From positions 248,001 through 312,000 of the forward strand of contig NZ_SMLM01000002.1 in assembly GCF_004682015.1 (NCBI RefSeq): DNA of 64,000 bases, read 5' to 3'. A model generated the notes under the pieces. It saw only the letters and a program-made list of their open reading frames with translations, made no database searches and had not been told where the DNA came from. Position 1 is the first letter of the stretch, and each line of letters begins with the position of its first letter. Shown here piece by piece: positions 1 through 7,336 of this stretch. Source of the DNA: Ramlibacter henchirensis. GTDB taxonomy: Bacteria; Pseudomonadota; Gammaproteobacteria; Burkholderiales; Burkholderiaceae_C. The position numbers and the translations under genes are program-made.

Positions 1-365
1 TCGCGGCGGCGCTGCCCGCCGCGAGCCAGACCCTGATCGATGCGCGTGCGGCGCAACGTTATCGCGGCGAAGTGGAACCGTTCGACGCCGTGGCCGGCCA
101 CATCCCCGGCGCGCTGAATCGCCCCGCCGCCGAGAACCTCGATGCGCAGGGCCGCTTCAAGACGCCGCAGCAACTGCGAGCCGAATTCGATCGCCTCCTG
201 CAGGGCCGCGACCCCGCATCCGTGGTGCACCACTGCGGCAGCGGCGTCAGCGCCGTGCCGAACCTGATCGCGATGGAAGTCGCGGGCTTCGCTCCCACGG
301 GCCTGTATGCGGGCAGCTGGAGCGAGTGGTGCCGCGACCCGAAGCGCCCGGTCGCGAAGGGCTGA
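1..365 (+). CDS. Sulfurtransferase with rhodanese domain, C-terminal part (partial)
   Basis: The reading frame is open from the first bases of the window and stops at TGA 363-365, so the N-terminal part lies outside. The visible part contains a rhodanese-type segment with LIDAR near the start, the [10 protein letters not shown] stretch, and the active-site loop HHCGSGVSA, whose cysteine (codon 234-236) would carry the persulfide. The loop CGSGV(S/T)A resembles 3-mercaptopyruvate sulfurtransferases more than classical thiosulfate sulfurtransferases, so SseA-type enzymes are the best guess. It probably moves sulfur from mercaptopyruvate or thiosulfate to an acceptor in the cytoplasm. Substrate specificity cannot be decided from the fragment. 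A terminator-like hairpin follows directly. Confidence 0.85.
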   Translation, partial: AAALPAASQTLIDARAAQRYRGEVEPFDAVAGHIPGALNRPAAENLDAQGRFKTPQQLRAEFDRLLQGRDPASVVHHCGSGVSAVPNLIAMEVAGFAPTGLYAGSWSEWCRDPKRPVAKG

Positions 366-372
366 AACGGCG

Positions 373-398
373 AAGGGCCTCGCGGGGCCCTTCTCGTT
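373..398 (+). terminator. Rho-independent terminator after the sulfurtransferase gene
   Basis: AAGGGCC (373-379) pairs perfectly with GGCCCTT (386-392) around a 6-base loop and is followed by CTCGTTT. It begins 8 bases after the stop codon and separates the gene from the leftward lipoprotein gene that ends at 415. Confidence 0.7.
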
Positions 399-414
399 TG
401 CGCGTGGCCGGGAC

Positions 415-837
415 TCAGCGCCCGCCGACCGCGCTTCCCGACGTGCTGTTGCTGCTGCCGGAAGTCGCGGTGCCGCCGGAAGGCGCCGCGCCCATCGTCG
501 CGGTCTGACCCTGGCTCGCGCCCAGCCCGCCGGTGGTGCCGGTGCCCGGACCGGGCGTCTGGCTGCGGCCACCGGCGTCGGCGGTGCCCCGGCCGGTCGT
601 GCCTGGCACCGCGTCACCGCCCGAGGCGCCCGTGTGTGGCGCTGATCCCTTCGCACCCGACGAACCCCCTGGCGGGCCATCGCCGCGCAACGGCACACGT
701 GCCTGCTCGACCGCATTGCCCTTGCCGGGGCTGCCCTGCGCGCTGGGGTTGGCCGTCGCGCCGCTGTCGGCACCGCGACCGCAGGCCGACAGGGCCGCCG
801 CCGCGACGACCGCCAGGGCGATCGCACGCAACGTCAT
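415..837 (-). CDS. Small low-complexity lipoprotein, function unknown
   Basis: This is a 140-residue protein with a lipoprotein signal: a hydrophobic run of alanine and valine followed by the lipobox LSAC, with the acylated cysteine at about residue 19. The mature part is almost entirely Gly, Ser, Ala, Thr and Pro and looks disordered. Near the end it has ATMGA followed by a Ser/Thr/Gly tail, which resembles motifs in two other Ser-rich proteins of this window (837-1307 and 17262-17900). Its ATG overlaps the stop codon of the upstream gene by one base (TGATG), so the two are probably translated together. I do not recognise a family. Confidence 0.7.
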   Translation of the reverse strand: MTLRAIALAVVAAAALSACGRGADSGATANPSAQGSPGKGNAVEQARVPLRGDGPPGGSSGAKGSAPHTGASGGDAVPGTTGRGTADAGGRSQTPGPGTGTTGGLGASQGQTATMGAAPSGGTATSGSSNSTSGSAVGGR

Positions 838-1307
838 CAGCGGGTGCTCGTGCCCGTGGAGCCCGACGAGCTGGAGGCGCCCATCGAACCCGAGCTGCCG
901 CTCGCGCCGCCGGAGCTGCCCGACGAGCTGGGGGACGAGCTGGCCGAGCCGGAGCTGCCCGAACCGCTGCCCGAGCTGCTGGGCGAGCTGGAAGCCGAGC
1001 CACCCATCGTGGTGGAGCCGCCGGCGGAACCGGAGCTGCCCGACGTGCTGGGAGAAGTGCTGGCGGAGCCGGAGCTGCCCGCGCTGCCCGAGGTGCTGGG
1101 CGAAGTACTGGCCGAGCCCGACGCGCCGCCGCTGTTGGATCCGCTGGATCCGCCGGCCGTGCTGCTGGACGCGCCGCCGGGCTGCGATCCACCGCCCGCG
1201 CCGGCCGAGCCGCCACCGCCGCCTTCCTTGCCACAGGCAGCCAGCGACATCGCGGCGGCGACGATCACCGCCAGGGCGGTGCCGCGAGAGAGTTGGGAAG
1301 CGTTCAT
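837..1307 (-). CDS. Serine/glycine-rich repeat lipoprotein, function unknown
   Basis: This 156-residue protein starts at the ATG at 1307, which is preceded by a good ribosome binding site (AAGGAG); an upstream in-frame start at 1388 lacks one. A signal peptide ends in the lipobox LAAC. The mature protein is built from Ser, Gly, Ala and Thr, with four degenerate copies of a GSASTSPSTSGS-like unit and the recurring motif TMGGS or SMGAS. Such a sequence cannot fold into a globular domain and may form a flexible envelope-attached extension. The promoter region carries the GTCCTACA box at 1436-1443. The gene is the first of a two-gene unit with the lipoprotein ending at 415. Confidence 0.7.
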   Translation of the reverse strand: MNASQLSRGTALAVIVAAAMSLAACGKEGGGGGSAGAGGGSQPGGASSSTAGGSSGSNSGGASGSASTSPSTSGSAGSSGSASTSPSTSGSSGSAGGSTTMGGSASSSPSSSGSGSGSSGSASSSPSSSGSSGGASGSSGSMGASSSSGSTGTSTR

Positions 1308-1385
1308 CTGGAACTCCTTGGTTGGTGTCGGTATGGGGACGTAGGTATGGGGACGTAGAAATGGCAGCCCTCGCTGCCTGATTAG

Positions 1386-1443
1386 CACTCTAGGTGGGCA
1401 CCGCAGCCCAGTTGTCGTCCCGTACTGTTGAAGCCTGTAGGAC
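1386..1443 (-). promoter_or_regulatory. GTCCTACA-type promoter upstream of the Ser-rich lipoprotein
   Basis: Read leftward, GTCCTACA (1443-1436) is followed, 49 bases from start to start, by CCTAGAGTG (1394-1386), which would serve as an extended -10 element. Around the box the sequence forms AGCCTG-N5-CAGGCT. The same arrangement recurs at five to seven other loci in the first 20 kb. No -35-like hexamer is visible, which suggests dependence on an activator. Confidence 0.5.
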
Positions 1444-1475
1444 AGGCTCTGCCTCCCCGCCGCAACGGCAGAGGC

Positions 1476-1976
1476 TCAGGCCAGGGCCCCGACCAGCAGT
1501 TCTTCGCGCAGAGCTTCCGGCACGGCCTGCAGTTCGCCCTTGCGCTCGCGCAGGAGCTCGCCCAGCCGCTGCAGGTCGATGCCGCTCCTGCGCGCCTTGG
1601 GGAACATCTCCTCGCGCTCTTCGCGCACGTGGTGCTCGATGTATTCGCCCAGCACGGTGACCTTGGCGTCGTACAGCTCCTCGTGCGGGTCCATCGAGAG
1701 GATCTGCACGATCAGGTCCTTCGCGCTCGCGTGCTCGACCTCGGCCTCGTCCATCAGGTCGTCGTCACGGATGGCCTCGCGCACCGGCGGATAGAACAGT
1801 TCCTCTTCGAGCTTGGCATGGATGGTCAGCTCCATGCAGATCTGCTCGGCCAGCGCCTTGCGGCGCGCTTCCGGCGCGTCGTTGGCGGCGAGTTCGCGGT
1901 ACTCCTGGAACAACTGGCGCACCGCGCGATGGTCCGCGTCCAGCAGTTCCAGGGCGTCCTGCTTCTTTTCGCTCAT
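1476..1976 (-). CDS. Hemerythrin HHE-domain protein
   Basis: The start at 1976 gives 166 residues and has GGGGAG as ribosome binding site. The protein is a four-helix hemerythrin-like domain. The expected di-iron ligands are visible: the histidine of DADHRAV near the start, HAKLEEE in helix two, EVEHASA in helix three and YIEHHVREEREEMF in helix four. Proteins of this family bind O2, NO or iron and are often linked to oxidative or nitrosative stress. The gene lies 17 bases after a small hydrophilic protein gene (1994-2185) and probably shares its GTCCTACA promoter. The exact ligand is unknown. Confidence 0.9.
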   Translation of the reverse strand: MSEKKQDALELLDADHRAVRQLFQEYRELAANDAPEARRKALAEQICMELTIHAKLEEELFYPPVREAIRDDDLMDEAEVEHASAKDLIVQILSMDPHEELYDAKVTVLGEYIEHHVREEREEMFPKARRSGIDLQRLGELLRERKGELQAVPEALREELLVGALA

Positions 1977-1993
1977 GTGGGCGCTCCCCTTCT

Positions 1994-2185
1994 TCAGCGG
2001 CTGCCGCCGCTTTCCTTGTCGGTCTTGTCGGTCTCTTTCATGGCGGACTCGCTCGCGCTGGAGCGGCCCTCGTCCTCGTTGCCGCTCTCCGCGGTGCCCG
2101 CGTCCTCGGCCTGCATGTCGCTGTTGGGAATGCGCCTGCCCTGCTGCGGCTCGCCACCGGCGGCCGGCTTCTGGTCCGGTTCCAT
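1994..2185 (-). CDS. Small acidic disordered protein, function unknown
   Basis: This 63-residue protein is very hydrophilic and rich in Glu, Asp, Ser and Gly, with no hydrophobic core. It begins with MEPDQKPAAGGEPQQG. A clear ribosome binding site (CAGGAG) precedes the start, and the GTCCTACA promoter lies just upstream. The gene leads the unit with the hemerythrin. Small proteins of this composition are common in stress regulons, but I recognise no family. Confidence 0.65.
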   Translation of the reverse strand: MEPDQKPAAGGEPQQGRRIPNSDMQAEDAGTAESGNEDEGRSSASESAMKETDKTDKESGGSR

Positions 2186-2214
2186 GGAAACTCCTGCTCG
2201 TAATGCTGTCGCCC

Positions 2215-2274
2215 AACTCTAGGCAAGCGGCGTTCCCTGGCCCTGTCAGCATGCCTCTGCCGGTGCTGTAGGAC
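2215..2274 (-). promoter_or_regulatory. GTCCTACA-type promoter upstream of the hemerythrin unit
   Basis: GTCCTACA (2274-2267, leftward) lies 51 bases before CCTAGAGTT (2223-2215). The putative -10 ends about 30 bases before the start codon at 2185. Confidence 0.5.
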
Positions 2275-2294
2275 GGCGGGCAGAGCGCCGGCGA

Positions 2295-3623
2295 TCAGGC
2301 GCGGCGGCCGGACCTTCGTTCGTACAGCATCATCAGCGGCGTCACGGAAATGCCGTGCAGCAGGATCGACGTCACCACCACGGCCAGGGTGAGCGCGGCG
2401 AGCTGATGCGCCAGGTCCTGCGGCAGCCCGTGGTTGATCGCGTACAGCAGGTAGTAGAGCGAGCCGACGCCGCGGATGCCGAACCAAGCGATCAGCCGCC
2501 GCCGCACCGGCATCGTGCGCGTGCCCACCAGGCCGAGGCCCACCGCGGCCGGCCGGATGACCAGCAGCAGCAGCGGCACGAACCACCAGTGCGCCGCCGC
2601 AAGCTCCCATTGCACGGCCCACAGCAGCGCGCCGATGGTGACCACGACCGCGACTTCGCCGATGCGCTCGAGCTGCTGGTTGAAGCCGAGCACCGCCTGC
2701 GCCATGTATTCCGGCGCGTGCTTCGGGTCGACCGCCATCGTGTCGGCCAGGCTCTTGTCCGCCAGGGCGGTGGCCTGCTCCACCGCGGCACGGCTCTCCT
2801 CCGGCGACGGACTCTGCGACTGCACGAGCTGCCGCAGCGCGACGCCGGCGGCGAACACCGCGAGGAAGCCGTAGGCGTGGACCAGGACGGCCACGCCGTA
2901 GGCCAGCGCGATCAGCCCGAGCGCGAGGAAGTCGTCCAGCCCGACGGCCTCTTCGTGTTCGCGGCGCAGGAACAGCACGAGGCGGCCGACGGCGATGCCC
3001 AGTCCGGCGCCGATGCCCAGGCCCGCGGCCACGGCCCAGAGCAGGTCCACCGACCACCAGCGCCAGGCGCCCTCGCCCAGCTCGTGGAGGCCGAGCAGGC
3101 CCAGCCCCAGCATGACGAACGGAAAGGCCGTCCCGTCATTGAGCCCGCCTTCGCCGGTGAGCGCGAAGCGCAGCTGATCCTGGTCGGTCGGTCGCTGCAC
3201 CTGCACGTCGGATGCGAGCACCGGGTCGGTGGGCGCGATCACCGCGCCGAGCAGGATGGCGGCGCCCGGCGACAGGTCCATCCACGCCCAGCCGACCAGC
3301 GCAATGAGGCCGACCGTGATCACCATCGAGACGGTCGCCAGCCGCAGCGGCAGCAGCCAGCGCCGGTCCTTGAGGCCGTGACCGAGCTTGAGTCCCGCGG
3401 CGAAGAGCGACACGAGCACGACCACTTCGGTCAGGCGCTCGAGCAGGACGGGCTGGCTGAGGGGCGTCACCTGGATCCAGCCCAGCCACCACGGGCTGAC
3501 CGCCACGCCGACGGCCAGGTACATCATGGCGGTCGACAGCGGCAGGCGCGTGAGCACCGTGGCGCTGAGCGCCATGAGGATCAGCAGCAGCCCGATCAGG
3601 ACGGACCAGAGCGCGAACAGCAT
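2295..3623 (-). CDS. CPA1-family sodium (cation)/proton antiporter
   Basis: This 442-residue membrane protein has about 12 predicted transmembrane segments. Diagnostic motifs of the NhaP/CPA1 family are present: APTDPVLASDVQV in the ion-binding helix, with the conserved aspartate, and GEGGLNDGTAFPF in the next one. It would exchange cytoplasmic Na+ or K+ for protons at the inner membrane and support pH and salt tolerance. A hydrophilic stretch at about residues 270-325 (SPSPEESRAAVEQ and following) is an internal cytoplasmic loop rather than a C-terminal tail. The next gene (3660-4028) lies upstream on the same strand. Confidence 0.92.
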   Translation of the reverse strand: MLFALWSVLIGLLLILMALSATVLTRLPLSTAMMYLAVGVAVSPWWLGWIQVTPLSQPVLLERLTEVVVLVSLFAAGLKLGHGLKDRRWLLPLRLATVSMVITVGLIALVGWAWMDLSPGAAILLGAVIAPTDPVLASDVQVQRPTDQDQLRFALTGEGGLNDGTAFPFVMLGLGLLGLHELGEGAWRWWSVDLLWAVAAGLGIGAGLGIAVGRLVLFLRREHEEAVGLDDFLALGLIALAYGVAVLVHAYGFLAVFAAGVALRQLVQSQSPSPEESRAAVEQATALADKSLADTMAVDPKHAPEYMAQAVLGFNQQLERIGEVAVVVTIGALLWAVQWELAAAHWWFVPLLLLVIRPAAVGLGLVGTRTMPVRRRLIAWFGIRGVGSLYYLLYAINHGLPQDLAHQLAALTLAVVVTSILLHGISVTPLMMLYERRSGRRA

Positions 3624-3659
3624 GCGGCGGGATCGGGCGGCCGCCTGTCGCGCGCCGCG

Positions 3660-4028
3660 CTAGCGGCGGCCGGTCACGTCCTTGGCGTCGGGATCGCTGG
3701 GGCCGTTGCGGTCCGAGAGGCCGGGGCCGGGCGACTTGCCCACTTCGCCGGAATCACCGCCCTGCGCGGACCAGGTGCCCTGGGTGCGGGTGGTGTTGCC
3801 GCGCGGGCGCAGTTCGTCGTCGTCGTCGAGGTTCACCGAGCCGCCGCCCATCGGCTTGTCGTCGGCCGCGCCGTGGTCACGCTCGTTGACGCCGCTGGGC
3901 GCGACCAGGTCCGGCTGGCGGTCGCTGGTCACGCCCACCTTGCCGGGACCGTCGCCCGCATAGGGCTTGGTCGTCTGGTCCGCGTCCTTGCGCGCGGTTT
4001 CGTCGGGGGAACGGTTCTGGTCGGGCAT
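3660..4028 (-). CDS. Hydrophilic disordered protein, function unknown
   Basis: The protein has 122 residues, mostly Asp, Gly, Pro, Ser, Lys and Arg, without hydrophobic segments. It begins MPDQNRSPDETARKD and contains an acidic patch (NLDDDDEL). A GCAGGAG ribosome binding site precedes the start. It is placed between an alpha/beta hydrolase gene and the antiporter gene, all leftward, and could be co-transcribed with both. It resembles other tiny disordered proteins in the first 20 kb. No family is recognised. Confidence 0.6.
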   Translation of the reverse strand: MPDQNRSPDETARKDADQTTKPYAGDGPGKVGVTSDRQPDLVAPSGVNERDHGAADDKPMGGGSVNLDDDDELRPRGNTTRTQGTWSAQGGDSGEVGKSPGPGLSDRNGPSDPDAKDVTGRR

Positions 4029-4065
4029 GGGAGGTCTCCTGCAGTCCTCCCCGATGCTCGGGCGC

Positions 4066-4953
4066 TCAGCTCACCGCGGCTGTAGGCGACCCGCCGGACG
4101 GCGCGTAGGAAACCGGGGCGGCGGCCAGGCCCGCCAGGCCGATCAGGGCCGACGCGATGCCTTGCCGGAAGGAAGGGTGCTCGTGGACGTCGCCGTGGCC
4201 CGCGCCTTCCACCAGCAGCAGCTGGCATTGCGGCAGCACCTTGCGCAGCGCCTCGCTGTGGTGATGGCCGATCAGCTCGTCGCGGTCGCCGTGCACCAGC
4301 ATGACCGGTCCCTTGATCTTCGCAAGCATGTCCGCGGTCGCGAGCGGATAGCGCAGCACCCGGCTCGGCACCCACGGATAGTGTTCGTCGGCCAGCGCGC
4401 GCATGCTGCTGTAGGCCGAGATCAGGAGCGTCAGGTCCGGCGGCCAGCCGGCTTCGCACAGTTCGGCGGACAGGCCCGCGGCGAGCGCGGTTCCCAGCGA
4501 CTGGCCCGAGACCACGATGCGCCGGCCTTCGTACTGGGTGGCGACTTCGTTCCAGACCGCGCGCACGTCGGAGCGCAGCTGCGCCTCGCTCTCGATGCGG
4601 CCGGTGCTCTTGCCGTAGCCGCGGTAGTCCATCATGACCACGTCGAAGTTCAGCTCGCGGAAGGCGTCGAGGCCCACGAACCACTTGCGCAGGTTGCCCG
4701 AGTTGCCGTGCAGGTAGAACACCACGCCGCGCGGGTCGGGCAGCTTCAACTGCGCCACCGACAGGCGCGCGCCGGGGACGTCCACCATGAACTCGCGCAC
4801 GTCGGGGTCGGTGAAGAGGGGCTGGTCGGACGGCAGCGGTGCCGGCTCGAACAGCAGCTGTTCCTGGCGGAACCAGAGCCAGGCGATGGCGGCGCCGTAA
4901 AGGGCGGCGCCCAGCGCCGGCACGGCGATCAGCGGAGCGAACATCCTGCGCAT
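4066..4953 (-). CDS. Alpha/beta hydrolase, membrane-anchored (ABHD13/BEM46-like)
   Basis: The 295-residue protein begins with one hydrophobic helix (residues about 6-27) that probably anchors it in the inner membrane. An alpha/beta-hydrolase fold follows: the oxyanion region YLHGNSGNLRKW, the nucleophile elbow SGQSLG with the catalytic serine, the acid in HGDRDELIG, and the catalytic histidine in GAGHGDVHEH. This order is typical of serine esterases or thioesterases related to eukaryotic ABHD13/BEM46. The substrate is unknown. The gene lies upstream of the disordered protein gene at 3660-4028. Confidence 0.88.
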   Translation of the reverse strand: MRRMFAPLIAVPALGAALYGAAIAWLWFRQEQLLFEPAPLPSDQPLFTDPDVREFMVDVPGARLSVAQLKLPDPRGVVFYLHGNSGNLRKWFVGLDAFRELNFDVVMMDYRGYGKSTGRIESEAQLRSDVRAVWNEVATQYEGRRIVVSGQSLGTALAAGLSAELCEAGWPPDLTLLISAYSSMRALADEHYPWVPSRVLRYPLATADMLAKIKGPVMLVHGDRDELIGHHHSEALRKVLPQCQLLLVEGAGHGDVHEHPSFRQGIASALIGLAGLAAAPVSYAPSGGSPTAAVS

Positions 4954-5155
4954 GGCGAGTCCTCCGTTTGCGGACCTTCGGTCCTTTCGCGCGTCAGCGC
5001 GGTGAGCCCCTGCATCGCCATGGCATCTCCCTTCATGCCGGCATTTGGACTGCTTCGCCGGCTTGTTGCATGCATGGTGCGAGCAGGCGAAACGGGCGCC
5101 GTGTCGGCGCCCGCAGGCTCATCATGTAGGAGAACGGCTGGGCTTGGCGTGCGCG

Positions 5156-5893
5156 TCAGCGCCGGTACAGGGCGTTCAGCCGCGCGCGTTCGGCGGGGCC
5201 GAGGCGAAGGCCTTCGCGCAGGTAGCCTTCGATGCCGCCGTAGTCCTGGTCGATGGCGTCGAACGCGGCCTGCAGGAACTCCGGCCGCACCCCCCACAGC
5301 ACGGCGGCCGCACGCGGCTCGAGGTGGTGCCAGAAAGAGGACGGCGGCTTGAGCCTGTCGTTCGTCAGGAGGTAGTCGTGCATCACCTCCTCACGCGTGG
5401 CACCGAGCGCATGCAGCACCAGGGCGGCGGCGAAGCCGGTGCGGTCCTTGCCCGCGGTGCAGTGGAACACCGTGGGGTCGTCCGATTCGAGCAGGTGGTT
5501 GAAGAACTCGGCGAAGCGGTGGGTGCTGGTGCGCACGAAGCCCCGATAGGTGTCCTGCATGTGGCCGACCACGTCGTCCTCGGAGAGCTTGTGCCCCTGC
5601 GCGGTGAGTTCGGACAGCACCTGCACGATGGTCGGCTCGATCGCCAGCGAGTGCACCTGGACCTTGGGCAGCGCACACACGGCCGACGTCCGCTCGTCGA
5701 CCCCGCGGAAGTCCAGCACGCGGCGGATACCCAGGGCCAGGATCTGCCGCGCGTCGTTCGCGTCCAGGGCGCCCAGGTGGTCCGACCGGAAAAGCACGTT
5801 GCGCCGCACCGGCACGCTGCGCACGCCGGCGGCGAGGTCGCGGAAGTTGGACGGATTGGCGGGCAACGAGAGGACAGCGGACATCGGACACAT
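5156..5893 (-). CDS. Tyrosine-protein phosphatase (Tyr/Ser phosphatase family)
   Basis: The protein has 245 residues, or 242 if translation starts at the second ATG (5884). The N-terminal segment NFRDLAAG and the pair FRSDHL and VLDFRG are typical of the IphP/LipA-like bacterial phosphatases. The signature P-loop HCTAGKDRTG carries the catalytic cysteine and arginine (CX5R). Family members hydrolyse phosphotyrosine, phosphoserine or phosphoinositides. No signal peptide is apparent, so it should be cytoplasmic. It stands alone, with about 200 bases between it and the hydrolase gene downstream. Confidence 0.9.
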   Translation of the reverse strand: MCPMSAVLSLPANPSNFRDLAAGVRSVPVRRNVLFRSDHLGALDANDARQILALGIRRVLDFRGVDERTSAVCALPKVQVHSLAIEPTIVQVLSELTAQGHKLSEDDVVGHMQDTYRGFVRTSTHRFAEFFNHLLESDDPTVFHCTAGKDRTGFAAALVLHALGATREEVMHDYLLTNDRLKPPSSFWHHLEPRAAAVLWGVRPEFLQAAFDAIDQDYGGIEGYLREGLRLGPAERARLNALYRR

Positions 5894-5984
5894 TGTCGGG
5901 CAGGCGCCCTTCCATTCCCAGCGGGAGTGGTGAATCGACCGCAGCGCATGGCGGAAGCGTGACGCAAGCCTCGCCCATGCGCAT

Positions 5985-6008
5985 GAAAAAGCCCGGCTGC
6001 GCCGGGCT
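5985..6008 (-). terminator. Terminator after the small basic protein gene
   Basis: AGCCCGGC (5990-5997) pairs with GCCGGGCT (6001-6008) around a 3-base loop. On the minus strand the hairpin is followed by TTTTT. It would end transcription of the gene at 6065-6280. Confidence 0.7.
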
Positions 6009-6010
6009 CT

Positions 6011-6067
6011 CTGGACCCCCGCTTGCGCGGGGATGACGCTTCGCGCGCTACGCGCTTCGAAGCGTCA
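6011..6067. repeat. dRS3-like intergenic repeat plus adjoining inverted repeat
   Basis: CTGGA-CCCCCGC-TTGC-GCGGGG-ATGACGC (6011-6039) matches the form of the common bacterial intergenic repeat TGGATCCCCGC...GCGGGGATGACG (dRS3-like). It is directly followed by a 10-bp perfect inverted repeat, TGACGCTTCG (6034-6043) and CGAAGCGTCA (6058-6067), whose right arm includes the stop codon of the leftward gene. Confidence 0.5.
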
Positions 6068-6280
6068 CTTGCTCTTGCTGCGGTTGGTGTTGCCGGTGGC
6101 GCGTTCGCTTTGCGCCTTGCTGTTCTGGTTGCTCACCTTGGCGCCCTTGCTGCCGGCCTCCGCGCGGCTCATGCTGCCGCTGTTGGCCTGGCCACGGCTG
6201 CCGCGGCTGCCGCTGCTGCCTGGGCTCTTGCTGCCGCCGCTCTTGCTCCCGCTGGATGCGGATGACTTCGAAGATGCCAT
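6065..6280 (-). CDS. Small Ser/Gly/Lys-rich protein, function unknown
   Basis: Starting at 6280 with an AGGAG ribosome binding site, this 71-residue protein consists nearly entirely of Ser, Gly, Lys, Arg, Ala and Asn (MASSKSSASSGSKSGGSK at the start, NRSKSK at the end). It is basic, has no signal peptide and is probably disordered in the cytoplasm, loosely like GsiB or KGG-type stress proteins, although no clear repeat of those families is present. The promoter carries the GTCCTACA box. A terminator follows. Confidence 0.65.
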   Translation of the reverse strand: MASSKSSASSGSKSGGSKSPGSSGSRGSRGQANSGSMSRAEAGSKGAKVSNQNSKAQSERATGNTNRSKSK

Positions 6281-6332
6281 AGCTTGCTCCTGGTTTATGA
6301 CGCCCCGCGCACCGCGCGCCCGGGCGTGCGCT

Positions 6333-6390
6333 GACTGTAGGTGCCGCCCCGCGATCGTCTGTCGGTGAGGGACAAGCGGGTCTGTAGGAC
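6333..6390 (-). promoter_or_regulatory. GTCCTACA-type promoter upstream of the small basic protein
   Basis: GTCCTACA (6390-6383, leftward) is followed after 49 bases by CCTACAGTC (6341-6333), a variant of the shared CCTAGAGT element. Confidence 0.5.
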
Positions 6391-6471
6391 AACTCGGGGC
6401 GCGCGGCGGCGGCGCATCGGGCGCCCGCAACGCGGCGCTCAGCCGCCAGGCGGTTTGCTAAGGTGCGGCCC

Positions 6472-7305
6472 ATGAAACGCCGCATGCTTTCCACCCTGCT
6501 GCTCGCCCTGTGCCTGGGCGCCGGCGCCCGCGCCCAGGGCGGCGAGGAGGTGCCCTTCATCACCTCGCCGGACAACGTCACCCTCGAGATGCTGCGCCTG
6601 GCCGGCGTCGGCCCCCGCGACCACGTGATCGACCTCGGCTCGGGCGACGGCCGCATCGTGATCCTGGCCGCGCGCCGTTTCGGAGCCAGCGGTCTGGGCG
6701 TGGAGATCGACCCCCAGCTGGTCGCGGCCAGCCGCAAGTCGGCGCAGGAAGCGGGCGTGGCGGACCGCGTCTCCTTTGCCGAACAGGACCTGTTCAGGAC
6801 CGACCTGTCGCCCGCGACAGTCGTCACGATGTACCTGCTGCCGGAAGTGAACCTGCAGCTGCGCCCCGCCCTCCTGAAGCTGCGGCCCGGCACGCGCGTG
6901 GTCTCGCACGACTGGGACATGGGCGACTGGAAGCCCGACCGCACCTCCGTGCTGGACGTTCCGGACAAGAAGGTGGGCCTGAACAAGACCAGCCAGGTCC
7001 ACCTGTGGGTGGTGCCCGCGCAGGTGCAGGGCCTGTGGTGCGGCACCGGGCCTCTGCGTGAATTCAGCCTCCGGCTGAACCAGCACCACCAGGACGTCGA
7101 AGGGGAGCTGCTGCGCAAGGGCCGCAGCCGCACGATCACGGGAAAGGTCGAAGGCAACGTGCTGCGCACGCAGGAAACCAGGGTGGGCGTGCTCGTGCTG
7201 GAGAAGCAGGGCGAGGAGCTGAAGGTGACCGAGGGCGACGGTCCGCTCGCCCTTGCGCGGGGCACCTCCTTCCGCCGCGGCGGGAACGGCAGCTGCACCG
7301 GCTGA
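6472..7305 (+). CDS. SAM-dependent methyltransferase with N-terminal signal peptide
   Basis: The start at 6472 gives 277 residues beginning MKRRMLSTLLLALCLGAGARAQG, a typical Sec signal peptide with a cleavage site after ARA. The class I methyltransferase core follows: motif I DLGSGDGRIVI (about residue 53), an acidic end of strand two in GVEIDP, and LFRTDLS further on. The C-terminal third (from about residue 190) is a beta-rich extension of unknown role. An exported SAM enzyme is odd because SAM is cytoplasmic, so the leader may be a membrane anchor or the annotation of export may be wrong. The substrate is unknown, possibly protein lysine. Confidence 0.8.
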   Translation: MKRRMLSTLLLALCLGAGARAQGGEEVPFITSPDNVTLEMLRLAGVGPRDHVIDLGSGDGRIVILAARRFGASGLGVEIDPQLVAASRKSAQEAGVADRVSFAEQDLFRTDLSPATVVTMYLLPEVNLQLRPALLKLRPGTRVVSHDWDMGDWKPDRTSVLDVPDKKVGLNKTSQVHLWVVPAQVQGLWCGTGPLREFSLRLNQHHQDVEGELLRKGRSRTITGKVEGNVLRTQETRVGVLVLEKQGEELKVTEGDGPLALARGTSFRRGGNGSCTG

Positions 7306-7336
7306 GGCAGGGCCTGTGACGGCGGACAATGCCGTG

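Noticed and set aside
4080..4087. TGTAGGCG, a possible GTCCTACA relative before the 122-residue disordered protein
   Set aside because: Two positions differ, the spacing gives no -10 partner, and it overlaps the end of the hydrolase gene region.
4929..5043. A short frame (MKGDAMAMQGL...) overlapping the hydrolase start
   Set aside because: It overlaps the start of a well-supported gene, has no family, and no independent support.
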